DNA of 64,000 nucleotides from Macquaria australasica (taxonomy: Eukaryota > Chordata > Actinopteri > Centrarchiformes > Percichthyidae). The first letter of the stretch is position 1, and each line of letters starts with the position of its first letter. Location: positions 248,001 to 312,000 of the forward strand of contig SEMN01000001.1 of assembly GCA_005408345.1 (NCBI GenBank), written 5' to 3'. Position numbers and translations under genes: made by a program. Positions 50,001-56,435 of this stretch are shown here, piece by piece. Below the pieces are notes generated by a model, which was not told the DNA's origin, ran no database searches, and saw nothing but the letters and a program-made list of their open reading frames with translations.

Positions 50001-52316
50001 CGCTTTGGTATTTGAACACTCCAAAACAGACACGTTTCACAATAGCTCAGTCATATTTGATCAGTATGTGTGGGTGTTAGTATATACACACATGAATCAC
50101 ATGCTTTTACACGCCATAGCGACGTACTACACACACACACACACACACACACACATACCTGTGTCCTTGTTGAGAGTGAAGAAAGCAGAGGCTCCTCCAG
50201 GTAGCGTGCGATAGGTCACCCTGCCGTTTTCCCCAGCGTCAGGGTCATTCGCTGTTACCTTGACAACAGAGGTTCCCGGGGCGCTATGGGAACTGAGACT
50301 GACCGTGTAGAGGACTGGATAGAAGGTGGGCCGGTTGTCATTGATGTCTACCACCAAGACCCGCACACGGGCTACTGAGCTCAGACCACCCTAAAAAAAA
50401 ATATTCGGATTAGATTTGATTTGAGATTTTTGCATCAAAATATAATGTTAGCAAGGTCACATCAGCAGGCACCAATGCTGTAATGCTATTATGGTCCTTA
50501 ACTGACTTGTTTATAGAGACAAAGGGAAGCTAAATCATAAGAATAGTTATTTTAGTTAAACCACATCCTCCCTCCCTTCCTGCACTGAATATCCCCGAAG
50601 ACAACATTCAATTTGTTTTCCATCCCTTGGTGAAAAGCAACTTTCATGTTATGAAACTGTGACAATAGATTTATGTCACACTGTAAAGACAAAGCAGCTG
50701 TAAAGGAACACAGGAAGATGACTTCTCTGTTGAAAATCCCTGCAATATGGAGCCAATCAACCATCGTATGCGTTTGTCAGCAAGGAGAAGAGTTTGCACT
50801 CATTACACTGTATCTGCGGGCTTAGTTTTATGAGACCATTAAAAGCAGGGATAGCAGAGATGGAGGGATGAGGCACCAGCTGAATTGAGCTGGGAATTTG
50901 CTGGGGGTGGGAGAAAAGATGCATTGTGGGGGTTGGGTGGTAAATTATAGACCTGAATTAGCTACAACTAATAATACATTTATAACAATAGTTATGTATT
51001 CCATTTCTTGATGTAACCCAAGTACACACAAGAGAATGAATGCTTTATTGCGCCTTATGTGGAGTTTCAATGCCTATTTAAGTACACCCAATGTGATTAA
51101 TTGATACTTGTAAATGTGCATGGGTCTACTGGGAAGATGCTAGAGCAAAGAGTGTGTAAATGTGGTCAGGTACGGCATCATATTTAACTTATATGGTATC
51201 CTACAGTAAAAGCTTATTTAAACTGACTGTTTAAATGGATCTGTTTTCCTACTTCTTTACCTTATTCATCCCCACACTCCCTCTTTTTTGCTCTGATTGC
51301 TTTGCCATGCTGTTGCGGTTCCCCTTGATGTTTTGAAGACGCACAGTAAGAGACAGGACGCTGTCTTCTTCAGACATGTCCAGAATGTATCTTTGGTCAG
51401 ATTTATTTGAGTGCAGCTGTACACATCTTTAATTTGCCTTCAGCTTGAAGCTTTGATCAGGAGGAGCATTACACACTCAGAAAGCAATATGTTTTGTCAT
51501 GAAGCAACACAAAGAACTAGAGCTTTGACTTGGTTTCCTTCAGAAGTCTATTTCAGTAATAATTAATTAGGCTTTAATTGCACAAAAGATGCAAAGGTTA
51601 AAGGAATAGTTTTTTGGGAAATACGCTTCTTTGCTTTCTTGCCAAGTGCTGGATGAGCATATCACTCTCATGTCTGTACGGTAAATATGAAGTTAAGTCC
51701 TGCAGCCAGTTAGCTTAGCTTAGCACAAAGACTGGAAACAGGGATAAACAGCTAACCTGGCTCTATCTGAAAGTAACAAAATCCACCTACCAACACCTCT
51801 AAAGCTTTCTAATTAACACATTATATCTCATTTGTTTAATTTGTACAAAACCTAAGTATAAAAACGACACATTGTGGTTTTATGTGGGGTGTGTTACCTT
51901 GCTGGGCAAGCTGTTTCCAGTCTTTGTGCTAAGCTAAGCTAGTCTGCTGGCAGTAGTTTCATATTTATAGGTTTCTATCCTCTCATATAACTCTTGGCAA
52001 GAGAGAATAAGCATATGTCCCAAAATGTCGACCTATTCCTTTAAGGTTTGATTTGTCTGACAAGGTGAAACGGAGATTACAACTACTCATTGCTATTCCT
52101 TAGAGTTAAGGATATGAGTGTTCTTACGCCATCCGTTGCAGTGACGGTCAAGTCAAACTTGTCCAATCCCTGATCCCGGTCCAGAGCTGTGCGGGTGCAA
52201 AGCTGGCCAGTCTCCTTGTCTATGGTAAAATGGGTTGGTACTGCGCTTCCAGAGCCAGAACCCAGGGTGTAGGATATAGCACCAAAGGAACCACGATCCT
52301 CATCTGTGGCTGACAC
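31583..52316 (-). CDS. dchs1: dchs1 (dachsous cadherin-related 1), 3' part: 25 spliced coding exons, EC6 to C-terminus
   Basis: Partial gene on the minus strand; the separate exon entries give its structure. Joined, the 25 exons give 8,109 nt in one frame: 2,702 residues plus TGA at 31,583-31,585. Residue numbers in all entries count from the first in-window residue. Residues 1-2317 are extracellular: about 22 cadherin repeats with DxNDN-type linkers and LDRE/LDFE and A-x-D motifs. Residues 2318-2346 are a transmembrane helix followed by the basic stop-transfer KSRRRKK. Residues 2347-2702 are cytoplasmic and carry the Dachsous block NWDYLLNWCPQFQPLANVF. Dachsous 1 is a giant cell-surface cadherin that binds Fat4 across cell contacts in planar polarity and Hippo-linked growth control. 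Mammalian DCHS1 has 27 repeats and about 3,300 residues, so about 600 N-terminal residues are missing upstream. The tail supports Dchs1 rather than Dchs2; which teleost paralogue (a or b) cannot be decided here. Confidence 0.95.
31955..32044 (-). other. dchs1: Conserved catenin-binding-like block in the Dachsous tail
   Basis: Residues 2550-2579 run from SYNWDYLL through NWCPQFQPLANVF to EIARLKDE. The pattern of aromatic residues, leucine pair, Trp, Phe and Leu-Ala resembles the beta-catenin-binding block of classical cadherins (Y-D-Y-L-x-x-W-G-x-R-F-x-x-L-A). Such similarity has been noted for the Dachsous family. Whether this segment binds a catenin is inference. Confidence 0.75.
32654..32740 (-). 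other. dchs1: Dachsous 1 transmembrane helix
   Basis: Twenty-nine residues (2318-2346) that are uncharged and strongly hydrophobic, from VNILLISII to AVVVFLV. The basic cluster KSRRRKK follows at once, giving type I topology with the C-terminus in the cytoplasm. It is the only such segment in the 2,702 residues. Confidence 0.95.
32858..32869 (-). other. dchs1: Candidate furin (proprotein convertase) site RTKR in EC27
   Basis: Residues 2275-2278 are Arg-Thr-Lys-Arg followed by Asp, which fits R-x-K/R-R. They lie directly after a flexible Gly/Ser run (GSGSSSSSGSG) about 40 residues outside the membrane. An exposed loop with such a motif could be processed in the secretory pathway. Cleavage is inferred from the motif only. 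Confidence 0.4.
33741..34150 (-). CDS. dchs1: dchs1 exon 24 of 25: EC24, linker, EC25 start
   Basis: Residues 1884-2020 plus one base. It contains TVSEDTIPGSTVLTF, AFDSDLSRENCGLDF, EGLDFETKPLYNLTV, VSDRGVPQRSSS and the linker GDVNDNPPVF, then RLTAT. A single unpaired cysteine lies in EC24. The acceptor is ATACTTGCAG|GGCTA and the donor CTACAG|gtgggc. It joins to the last exon as TATDPDSTPNAEV. Confidence 0.95.
34237..34408 (-). CDS. dchs1: dchs1 exon 23 of 25: EC23 end, linker, EC24 start
   Basis: Residues 1827-1883 plus two bases. It contains GTLFINHRAEFDPERPS, EACDGGSPSLSS and the canonical linker SDVNDNAPVFHQSEY. The acceptor is CTGTATCCAG|GAACC and the donor TACAG|gtcagt. It joins to exon 24 as SEYRATVSED. 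Confidence 0.95.
34554..34695 (-). CDS. dchs1: dchs1 exon 22 of 25: EC23 middle
   Basis: Residues 1780-1826 plus one base. It contains VTLPEHTPPGSAVVTV, TATDRDSGENGKITYRVM and FYIDPNN. The acceptor is TGCACCCCAG|GTAAC and the donor CAATG|gtaggc. No long reading frame marks it; the repeat motifs and phase fix its boundaries. Confidence 0.93.
35389..35675 (-). CDS. dchs1: dchs1 exon 21 of 25: EC22, linker, EC23 start
   Basis: Residues 1684-1779. It contains MLIGTEIILVTGNDVD, FGIHHYSGGVSLTAPLDFE, VRATDSQHQTEANI and the canonical linker EDINDNSPAF. The acceptor is GTCTATCAG|ATATG and the donor TATCAG|gtagga. It joins to exon 22 as DLYQVTLPEHTPPG. Confidence 0.95.
35904..36034 (-). CDS. dchs1: dchs1 exon 20 of 25: EC21 end, linker, EC22 start
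   Basis: Residues 1640-1683 plus one base. It contains LVVTATDRGSPPLAG, the linker VDQNDNSPTI and IRIPEN. The acceptor is CCCACCCACAG|GCTAG and the donor AGAGA|gtaagt, a consensus donor. Confidence 0.93.
36594..36745 (-). CDS. dchs1: dchs1 exon 19 of 25: EC21 middle
   Basis: Residues 1590-1639 plus two bases. It contains VMAEDVDQGQNGQVTYSI, FKIDPVTGSITTA and IMDREIFTQT. The acceptor is CTTCTCCCAG|GTGATG and the donor ACCAA|gtgaga. It joins in frame to exon 20 as FTQTKLVVTATDRG. Confidence 0.93.
36879..37090 (-). CDS. dchs1: dchs1 exon 18 of 25: EC20 end, linker, EC21 start
   Basis: Residues 1519-1589. It contains EIRVESSKGLDFEDTPRLR, the canonical linker QDVNDNLPRF and YMREAQGYEMPIIQ. The acceptor is TCCTCCAG|GTGAAA and the donor TACAG|gtactt. 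Confidence 0.94.
37244..37357 (-). CDS. dchs1: dchs1 exon 17 of 25: EC20 middle
   Basis: Residues 1481-1518 plus one base. It contains VAQTQAQHPDGTRKG, SYSLFSGNRMQAFTI and SSSTG. The A-x-D-x-D element of the repeat is poorly kept (A-Q-H-P-D), so EC20 looks weak in calcium binding at its N-terminal edge as well. The acceptor is AAAATTCAG|GCACA and the donor AACAG|gtaaaa. Confidence 0.9.
37489..37885 (-). CDS. dchs1: dchs1 exon 16 of 25: linker, EC19, degenerate linker, EC20 start
   Basis: Residues 1349-1480 plus one base. It opens with the canonical linker LDVNDNTPFF, continues KAEDKDFGANGSVFY and FSINSLTGEIQAT, and then has KEVEYSGIRF where the next DxNDN linker should be. The following repeat opens VSIQENAEKG. 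The acceptor is GCTTCCAG|GTGAC and the donor AAAAAG|gtctga. Confidence 0.95.
38040..38246 (-). CDS. dchs1: dchs1 exon 15 of 25: EC18 middle and end
   Basis: Residues 1280-1348, exactly 69 codons between boundaries. It contains VSAIDADDDLNGKVLYFLS, FTVNENTGLITTS, PLDREKWASYSF and FAIDLSPAAPRNTSAQ. The acceptor is CATTTTCAG|GTGTC and the donor CTCAG|gtaaat. Asn-Thr-Ser near its end is a possible N-glycosylation site. Confidence 0.95.
38340..38596 (-). CDS. dchs1: dchs1 exon 14 of 25: EC17 rest, linker, EC18 start
   Basis: Residues 1194-1279. It contains GDPDGDFHIQASTGALSTS, GLDRETRAEYTL, VATDRGSPALS and the canonical linker LDVNDNSPVF, then VEVSEDAAEGSQVLE. The acceptor is CCCCAACCAG|CTGGG and the donor CTGGAG|gtaggt. 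The small intron between this exon and exon 15 (38,247-38,339) is open in frame, so reading straight through would insert intron-encoded residues; the acceptor at exon 15 removes them. Confidence 0.95.
39179..39388 (-). CDS. dchs1: dchs1 exon 13 of 25: EC16 end, linker, EC17 start
   Basis: Residues 1124-1193 plus one base. It contains ARDGGLPPNFAKAVV, the canonical linker QDVNDNAPVF and KVPENQAPVEL, then KATDPDSGPGGELEYRIT. The acceptor is CTTATCAG|TGTATG and the donor CACTG|gtgaga. Confidence 0.95.
39547..39672 (-). CDS. dchs1: dchs1 exon 12 of 25: EC16 middle
   Basis: Residues 1082-1123 plus one base. It contains SNGQVTYGGVTEEGF, IINPVTGVITTTKELD and LQDHYVLT, the core of a cadherin repeat. 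The acceptor is TTCAATGCAG|GTTCT and the donor CACTG|gtacta (weak). The join to the next exon gives YVLTVYARDGGLPPN. Confidence 0.94.
40088..40327 (-). CDS. dchs1: dchs1 exon 11 of 25: EC15 end, linker, EC16 first half
   Basis: Residues 1002-1081 plus one base. It encodes SILKALDREEQEVF, VAEDHGIPQLSTS and the linker IDVNDEAPVF, where Glu replaces the last Asn, then TVTATDRDQG. The acceptor is CTCTTGTAG|GTTCTC; the donor CAAG|gtcggt is weak at +4 to +6 but the join DRDQGSNGQVTY is unambiguous. Confidence 0.95.
40328..42488 (-). other. dchs1: dchs1 intron between exons 10 and 11 (2.2 kb)
   Basis: It is one of the two largest resolved dchs1 introns. It contains the (GT)n array at 40.94 kb. The rest, notably 41,650-42,480, is unique non-repetitive sequence with no open exon. 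Confidence 0.8.
40942..40999. repeat. (GT)n microsatellite in dchs1 intron
   Basis: About 58 bp of GT repeats with one TTTG interruption near the start, within the intron between exons 10 and 11. Confidence 0.97.
42489..42604 (-). CDS. dchs1: dchs1 exon 10 of 25: EC15 middle
   Basis: Residues 963-1001 plus one base. Only one of the three frames is open. It reads FVILYVMARDEDEGENGRV then YRIQAGNSAGRFSLNSNTG, the A-x-D-x-D-x-G-x-N-G core and the SxTG turn. The acceptor is TATTGACAG|GTTTG and the donor CACTG|gtaagc. It joins to the next exon as NTGSLSILKALDRE. Confidence 0.93.
42823..43118 (-). CDS. dchs1: dchs1 exon 9 of 25: EC14 rest, linker, EC15 start
   Basis: Residues 865-962 plus two bases. 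It contains NLDPSSGVLTLGQKLDRE, VRATDQAVDPS and the canonical linker VTDENDNAPVF, then VSVMEDQPVG. The acceptor is TTTTTTATAG|GATGG and the donor GTAGG|gtgagt. Confidence 0.95.
43272..43370. repeat. Perfect 25-bp inverted repeat (hairpin) in dchs1 intron
   Basis: The left arm starts GAGCTTTTAACTGCATCTCA and continues CAGTC (43,272-43,296). The right arm at 43,346-43,370 is its exact reverse complement, with a 49-nt spacer. The first 20 or so bases of the arm closely match the arm of the 2.4-kb palindrome, so the two are probably copies of one MITE-like family. Confidence 0.8.
43939..44379 (-). CDS. dchs1: dchs1 exon 8 of 25: degenerate linker, EC13, linker, EC14 start
   Basis: Residues 718-864, on codon boundaries at both ends. 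It opens VLSSSRSSPKPNMLSM, which takes the place of a DxNDN linker and keeps none of its acidic residues. It then gives a full repeat with FMVDRLKGDVYLV, ELDYEKGARYTL and the linker QDSNDHAPQF, followed by VIPENTEPGASI. The acceptor is TCCTTCAG|GTTCTC and the donor ATCAG|gtgtga, a weak donor supported by the conserved join FQALDQDGSG. Confidence 0.95.
44380..46555 (-). other. dchs1: dchs1 intron between exons 7 and 8 (2.2 kb)
   Basis: Noncoding; no further cadherin exon was found on the minus strand and exons 7 and 8 join in frame without one. Unique sequence with no long simple repeat. Confidence 0.8.
46556..46713 (-). CDS. dchs1: dchs1 exon 7 of 25: EC12 second half
   Basis: Residues 665-717. 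It contains PRAERFTLNPTSGELRTA, SPLKWAERTEYAFTV and AADRGTPGLSS, the second half of a cadherin repeat. It ends CQLQIQ at the point where the next linker should begin. The acceptor is CTTCTTAAG|GCCCC and the donor TACAG|gtaaac. The intron on the far side of this exon's 5' end is only 78 nt (46,714-46,791). Confidence 0.92.
46792..46888 (-). CDS. dchs1: dchs1 exon 6 of 25: EC12 middle (97-nt exon)
   Basis: Residues 633-664 plus one base. It begins VMEGLPSGTVLGTV and contains T-A-K-D-P-D-E-G-E-N-G, the A-x-D-x-D plus GxNG element that leads into the repeat core. The acceptor is CATTGTAG|GTGATG and the donor TATCAG|gtgagt. The exon is too short to stand alone as a reading frame but is fixed by the motif and by phase with both neighbours. 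Confidence 0.92.
47353..47540 (-). CDS. dchs1: dchs1 exon 5 of 25: EC11 second half, linker, EC12 start
   Basis: Residues 570-632. The acceptor is TCCTCTAG|GTGAG and the donor CTTCAG|gtgaga. It encodes EISTRLALDREQQSSYQL, VQDGGTPPRSATG and the linker LDENDHAPSF, where His replaces the last Asn of the usual motif. It ends on a codon boundary. Confidence 0.95.
47779..48828 (-). CDS. dchs1: dchs1 exon 4 of 25: EC8 to EC11, the longest extracellular exon
   Basis: A 1,050-nt exon (residues 220-569 plus one base) covering about 3.3 cadherin repeats. Linkers in order: SDVNDNAPTF (canonical), QAQDAQGPNF (degenerate) and TDENDNSPRL (canonical). EC10 carries a Gly/Ser-rich insertion ending in a run of six serines near 48,150-48,175, probably an expanded surface loop. 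The acceptor is CCATGCAG|GTGTT and the donor AACAG|gtgaag. Both ends split a codon after its first base, and both joins restore a glycine of a cadherin TG motif. Confidence 0.96.
48829..49724 (-). other. dchs1: dchs1 intron between exons 3 and 4 (0.9 kb)
   Basis: Noncoding. The flanking exons join in frame as AAAKTGVSKDVFY. No repeat or RNA gene was recognised. Confidence 0.8.
49725..49961 (-). CDS. dchs1: dchs1 exon 3 of 25: EC7 second half, non-canonical linker, EC8 start
   Basis: Residues 141-219 plus one base. The acceptor is CTCTACAG|GTGTG and the donor AGACAG|gtgagg. The frame carries ISAEDGGGLTAPV and then NVSVVGGSVASPVFEQ where a D-x-N-D-N-x-P-x-F linker is expected. The P-V-F ending is kept but the calcium-coordinating Asp/Asn residues are absent. 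The next repeat opens normally with YFFTVSED. Confidence 0.93.
50128..50156. repeat. (AC)n microsatellite abutting the dchs1 exon 2 donor
   Basis: About 29 bp of AC on the plus strand. On the coding strand it is (GT)n beginning within the first ten bases of the intron, directly after the donor gtatgt. Confidence 0.95.
50159..50390 (-). CDS. dchs1: dchs1 exon 2 of 25: end of EC6, linker, EC7 first half
   Basis: Residues 64-140 plus the first base of codon 141. It starts on a codon boundary after an acceptor preceded by a run of T. It contains VVDINDNRPTFYPVLYTV, a canonical calcium-binding linker, followed by A-N-D-P-D-A-G-E-N-G and FTLNKDTG. The donor is CACAG|gtatgtgtgt: the intron enters a (GT)n microsatellite within its first bases. 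Joining to the next exon restores DTGVISLSRSL. Confidence 0.95.
51600..52042. mobile_element. Full-length non-autonomous TIR element in dchs1 intron
   Basis: It starts AAGGAATAGTTTTTTGGG and ends CGACCTATTCCTT, giving imperfect inverted termini (AAGGAATAG/CTATTCCTT) with further inverted matches inside, such as CTTTCTTGCCAAG against CTTGGCAAGAGAG. Inner phrases include GCCAGTTAGCTTAGCTTAGC, CTAACCTGGCTCTATCTGAA and AATCCACCTACCAACACCTC. TTA on the left and TAA on the right flank it. The body is familiar from perciform fish as a very common repeat. It has no coding capacity, so it would have been moved in trans. Confidence 0.75.
52128..52316 (-). CDS. dchs1: dchs1 exon (in-window 1 of 25): EC6, middle to end
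   Basis: Residues 1-63, starting and ending on codon boundaries. The acceptor is a pyrimidine-rich tract ending CCCTCAG; the donor reads GGC|gtaaga. It encodes V-S-A-T-D-E-D-R-G, then FTIDKETG and ALDRDQG, and ends TVTATDG. These are the A-x-D-x-D, D-x-x-T-G and LDRE-type elements of a cadherin repeat. The start is mid-repeat, so this is an internal exon and not the 5' end of the gene. A Gly-Ser rich stretch (GSGSGSA) lies in the repeat. Confidence 0.9.
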
Positions 52317-54634
52317 CTGAGGGAAAAGAGACATGAGGTAAGACATGGGCGGTCCACCGGGGCCAAACAGCCAGTAAGACATAAGGATTTCAAAAAGCAT
52401 CACACCAACGCACCCAGCAGATCCCGAAATCTGCGTGAAAGAAAACCTACATGTGTCATAATTATTATATACGAGCTAAGGGCCTTTCTGTTATCACAGT
52501 AATGTCCCATAATACAGTGACCTCACAGGACCATACATCTGCACGTGTACAAATATCACACACCATAGCACTACTTGTTATGATTTCCAGAGTACTATAA
52601 AAACCGAGCATCTGTGAGAGCAATTCACTTTTATAGATCACAGCTATACTGCATGTAAAAAAAAAAAAAAAAAGAAGATAGATCTCCCCCGTGGTGTGTT
52701 TGAAAAACTGGCAAAGGGACAGGTGGTGCAGTGTAACCATGGATACAGAGGGAGGGAGCTGACAGGTAACCTTTAGTAAAAAAGAGGAGAGGAGAGTTTA
52801 GACAGAGGTTCTGAGTTTGGTTCAGGGATCAACAGAGGCCCTTTAATGAATGTTAGAAGGTCAAGTGCCATGTACTGGTTTTCAGCTGGCATTTAAATAA
52901 GATACAGACTGACTGACTGGGACAGCCACTTAAACACACACCTCAGACCTTAATCCCTACTCCATATTTCTCCTACAAAGGACTTTACACTTTACACTGT
53001 TTACACGAAGACACGCAACATACAGAGGTTTTAACCCAACCTTTGACCTCATTTCTCTCATCTACCTAACATCCTTCTTTCTACTGCACACACACAGACA
53101 CACACACACACACATTGTATGCCCCGACAAAATCTATTAAAACACTCAAAAATCCCATAATACAACAAAGATTTCCTTGCAAAACACAAAATGGAAATGT
53201 CTCCTGTGCTCTAGGGTCCTGGCTCTGACTGAAGTTTTACACTGGTCCATAACATTGTTTGGTGGCGTTTATGGTGCTTGTTAAAAGTAGCATTCTCCCT
53301 CAGATCTTGAAGACTTGAAGGCGAGCCAAGATCCAGGAGGCCTCATGACATCACTACCTTTGTCATACACTCTCTTCTCATAAGGCAACAGTAAGATATC
53401 TGAGTTGTTTCAGTTTTGTTTTTGTGTGAATACTGTTTTAAAATGTTCTGACGAAGGAAGGATATTCTACTGTGTCCAAGTGAAATGATATATGACACAA
53501 TGATATATGCGATAATACACAATGCAATATACAAAGATCATTACAATTAGAAAGATAGATAGAACAATAAAGATAAAAAACAACTTGGGAATGTATGTCA
53601 TACGTTTGAGTATTATGCTCACAAAAAAGAATAAAGACGTAATATCATGAGAATAGAGTCGTAAATTGTATAGAAATAAAGTTGCAATATATTTAAGAAT
53701 TAAGTATTAATATTTTAGACCAGAAGTGTTTTGGAAAAAGTCTTATAAAAGTTTGAGGAGTGTGAACAATTATGACTGTCATAAATGTATGGAGTAATTT
53801 ATGAAATTAGTATTAGTAGATAGTATTAAGTGTCATATAAAGAATTTTTTCATGAAATGTTCTGACTTTTTAGCTAAATGTGACTTTTTTCTCTTAATAG
53901 GATGACTATTCCACAATGACTATAGGATAAATATAGTTACATTATTCTCAAAATCTCATTTTATTATCTTTTTTTAATAGTGGCCCCAATATTATTTAGT
54001 AATATCATCATACAGTTTAAAGTGCTTTCTATAGAAATAGATGTTGCCATTGTGTTTTCAACCCCAATCAACTTCTCAAAAAGGGGTTAAAAATGAAAAT
54101 GATAGAAGTAGAATATACATTTTTATGCCTGTGATTGTTGCTTAATAATTTCATCATACGTCTCAATCCTACATCTGAACTTGCCCTGGCCGTGAACCCC
54201 ACAGAGCAGAGGACCACCGCAGCAGACATCCAGCAATGAACTTCCTTCGGTCCCACCAACACATGTCTTCACCATTACACTTACCTACTGGCTATAGACA
54301 GACAGACAGAAACACTACCACCTCGACTCATACCTATATGCTCCTATATTAAAACATGGAAAAATTAGAACAGATCCTTCAGGGTTTTTAGTCATAGTGT
54401 TACCGTGGCTAGACGGTTGTGGTTTTTGAGGGGTCATAATGTACCTCTTCCTTTGGTGAATGTTTACAGCTGGGGATTTTAGTTCATCGCTGGGACTTCC
54501 TACAGAGTACAGTGTTGAGACTAACACTATCTTTGGGATCTAGGCTCATGTCTGGCTGTTCCTCAAATCTTTCTGACTGTGTGTGATGGATTAGCCACCT
54601 GTGGTGATGAGAACTGGACGAACATGTACATGCT

Positions 54635-54635
<1 letters not shown>

Positions 54636-54691
<56 letters not shown>
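54636..54691. repeat. (CA)n microsatellite
   Basis: An uninterrupted CA run of about 56 bp. Confidence 0.97.
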
Positions 54692-54693
<2 letters not shown>

Positions 54694-55237
54694 GCATATA
54701 AGATGACCCCATCCTTTTCACTAAATCTAATTAAAGAGGTTTAAACACCCATGACCGCCCACCTGGTCATAGGGTGACTTCATCGTCACCTCTTTCTTTA
54801 ACCCAAAAAGTCTGTAGATCACAAACAAAGACGAGGGGAAAGGGTGCTCTACCCGGGATAAGGAAGCAAAGGAGGCATGACTTTGTTTGTTATGTTTATA
54901 TGAAATACAGGTGTCTGGCACAATATACATAAATACTCTTGGAAGTAGTTTTTGAAAGGAGGCTTGGACTGGAAAGGACTTGCATAGAGGCTGGGAACAA
55001 AAAGAAGAGCATGACATTGATTCTCCACACACTCAAAAATTTAAAAACCCTTTGCAGTATGGGATGGATTCTTCATGCTGGGAAAAAATAACTAAGAAAA
55101 TACCTATGCAACACTTTCATGGAAACCTTGGGAGCTATAAAATAAAAGATGTAATGATTTAAGTTTTTCTGCTGCAACCTACTACATACAGAACAGTGGT
55201 TATGTGGTTCGAGACTTGAAATGCTGAAGTAGAACAT

Positions 55238-55262
55238 GGGGGTGGGGGGGGGTGGGGGGGGG
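55238..55262 (+). repeat. G-rich tract, G-quadruplex candidate
   Basis: Three G runs of five to nine bases separated by single T residues. Runs of this length can be split to give four G-triplets, so a G-quadruplex is possible on the plus strand. Confidence 0.6.
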
Positions 55263-55919
55263 AAACCTCCAAGGCTGGAATACAGTATTGTCAAAGCACG
55301 AGAGTTTAAAATGTGCAGCAGAAGAAAATCATATCAACCCTCCTGAAAAGACAGGAGCTTGTAAGGATCAAGTCTGTCATGAGTACATTTCCCTCCTGTC
55401 AGTCCATCTGACAGCACAGCCCCAATGCTCAGTTTACACTATACAGGCCAGAAGGTTGGATCAAACTGACATCCTCTCACAATTTGTTGCCGTATTCTGC
55501 ATTCACAGCACTTATTTCCACTAAAAAGAATAGCACAGCTATAAAGCCAATAAGGTAATCTAGTAAACACACACACTCAACATGTCTTCTTAAATCAAGT
55601 GATCTGGTAGGCCAGACGATGGTGTTTGCCAGGGAGGAATTCCTCCCACGCTGGAGCCTGTTCTCTGATCCATGACCAGCCAGCCAGCCTCGGCTCTGCA
55701 CACCTATTCCTCATCGTACTCTCCGGAGGTATCCCGCCGTGATAAACATACAACTACATAGCAACACATATGCAGACAGCAGCCCGCACCTGTCAACATC
55801 TAAATCTCCTTTGCACTTAAGTATATGCTTGCGTAGTGCTTGTGTCCGTGATATTTCTGGTTATAACGCTGTATGGATCTTCCACATTTACACAGATTTT
55901 TGGATGTGGGTGCATTGTC

Positions 55920-56085
55920 GGTGGCAGGGTGGTCTAGTTGTTTTGAGGCCTGTTTTTTAACTGAAAGGTCAAAAGTTTGGTCCCCGTGTTTTTGTAATGC
56001 TCTACAGCAAGACACTGAAACACTTCAGTGCATCATTACTCACTGTAAGTTGTTTTGGATGATGTAGCATTTTACAGATATGAGC
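55920..56085 (+). mobile_element. Degenerate tRNA-derived SINE-like sequence
   Basis: GGGTGGTCTAGTTGTT resembles a tRNA A-box region and AAAGGTCAAAAGTTTGGTCC a decayed B box. They are followed by CTACAGCAAGACACTGAA and then CTGTAAGTTGTTTTGGATGA, close to the common fish SINE tail GTAAGTCGCTTTGGATAAAA. Many substitutions suggest an old copy. Family name not assigned. Confidence 0.5.
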
Positions 56086-56402
56086 CGCAGTTAAGAAAAA
56101 AAACATTCACATCCTATGGTGGTCATTATTATATTAAAGGACCATGATGGTGGTTTTGCGAGTAGATTTTCATACATTATTGGCATGAACTGAATCTAAT
56201 GGCTGCTTGGAAGGTGGTGAATGCCTGGAGTGTGGTTTGCTTTGGAAAATGGTCTGCAGTAATGCTAAGTATACACAATTTGTAGTTAATGGGCTTAAAC
56301 GTGCAAAACCACCAAAGTGGTTCTTTTCTGTGGGAGTGCTGGTATCCTACCTGCTGCCACGAAATGCGGCAGTGTGTGGAGAAAACATTTGGTAAACATG
56401 CA

Positions 56403-56435
56403 CTAACCCTAACCCAACCCCTACCCCTAACCCAA
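56403..56435 (+). repeat. Short telomere-like CCCTAA stretch
   Basis: Consecutive degenerate units (CTAACCCTAACCCAACCCC, then TACCCCTAACCC) resemble the vertebrate telomere repeat. It is too short and irregular to be a fused telomere; most likely a repeat fragment. Confidence 0.5.

Larger units (their letters stand above)
52317..55919. other. Noncoding, presumed large upstream dchs1 intron (proximal part)
   Basis: No cadherin motif or in-phase minus-strand exon was found. It holds an A17 run (52,657-52,673), AC-rich patches near 53.09 kb, a (CA)n array and a G-rich tract. AT-rich unique sequence fills 53.4-54.1 kb. Confidence 0.55.

Noticed and set aside
56403..56435. An interstitial telomere marking a chromosome fusion
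   Set aside because: Only a few degenerate units; far too short, and similar CTAACCC runs occur in the teleost repeat at 7.9 kb.
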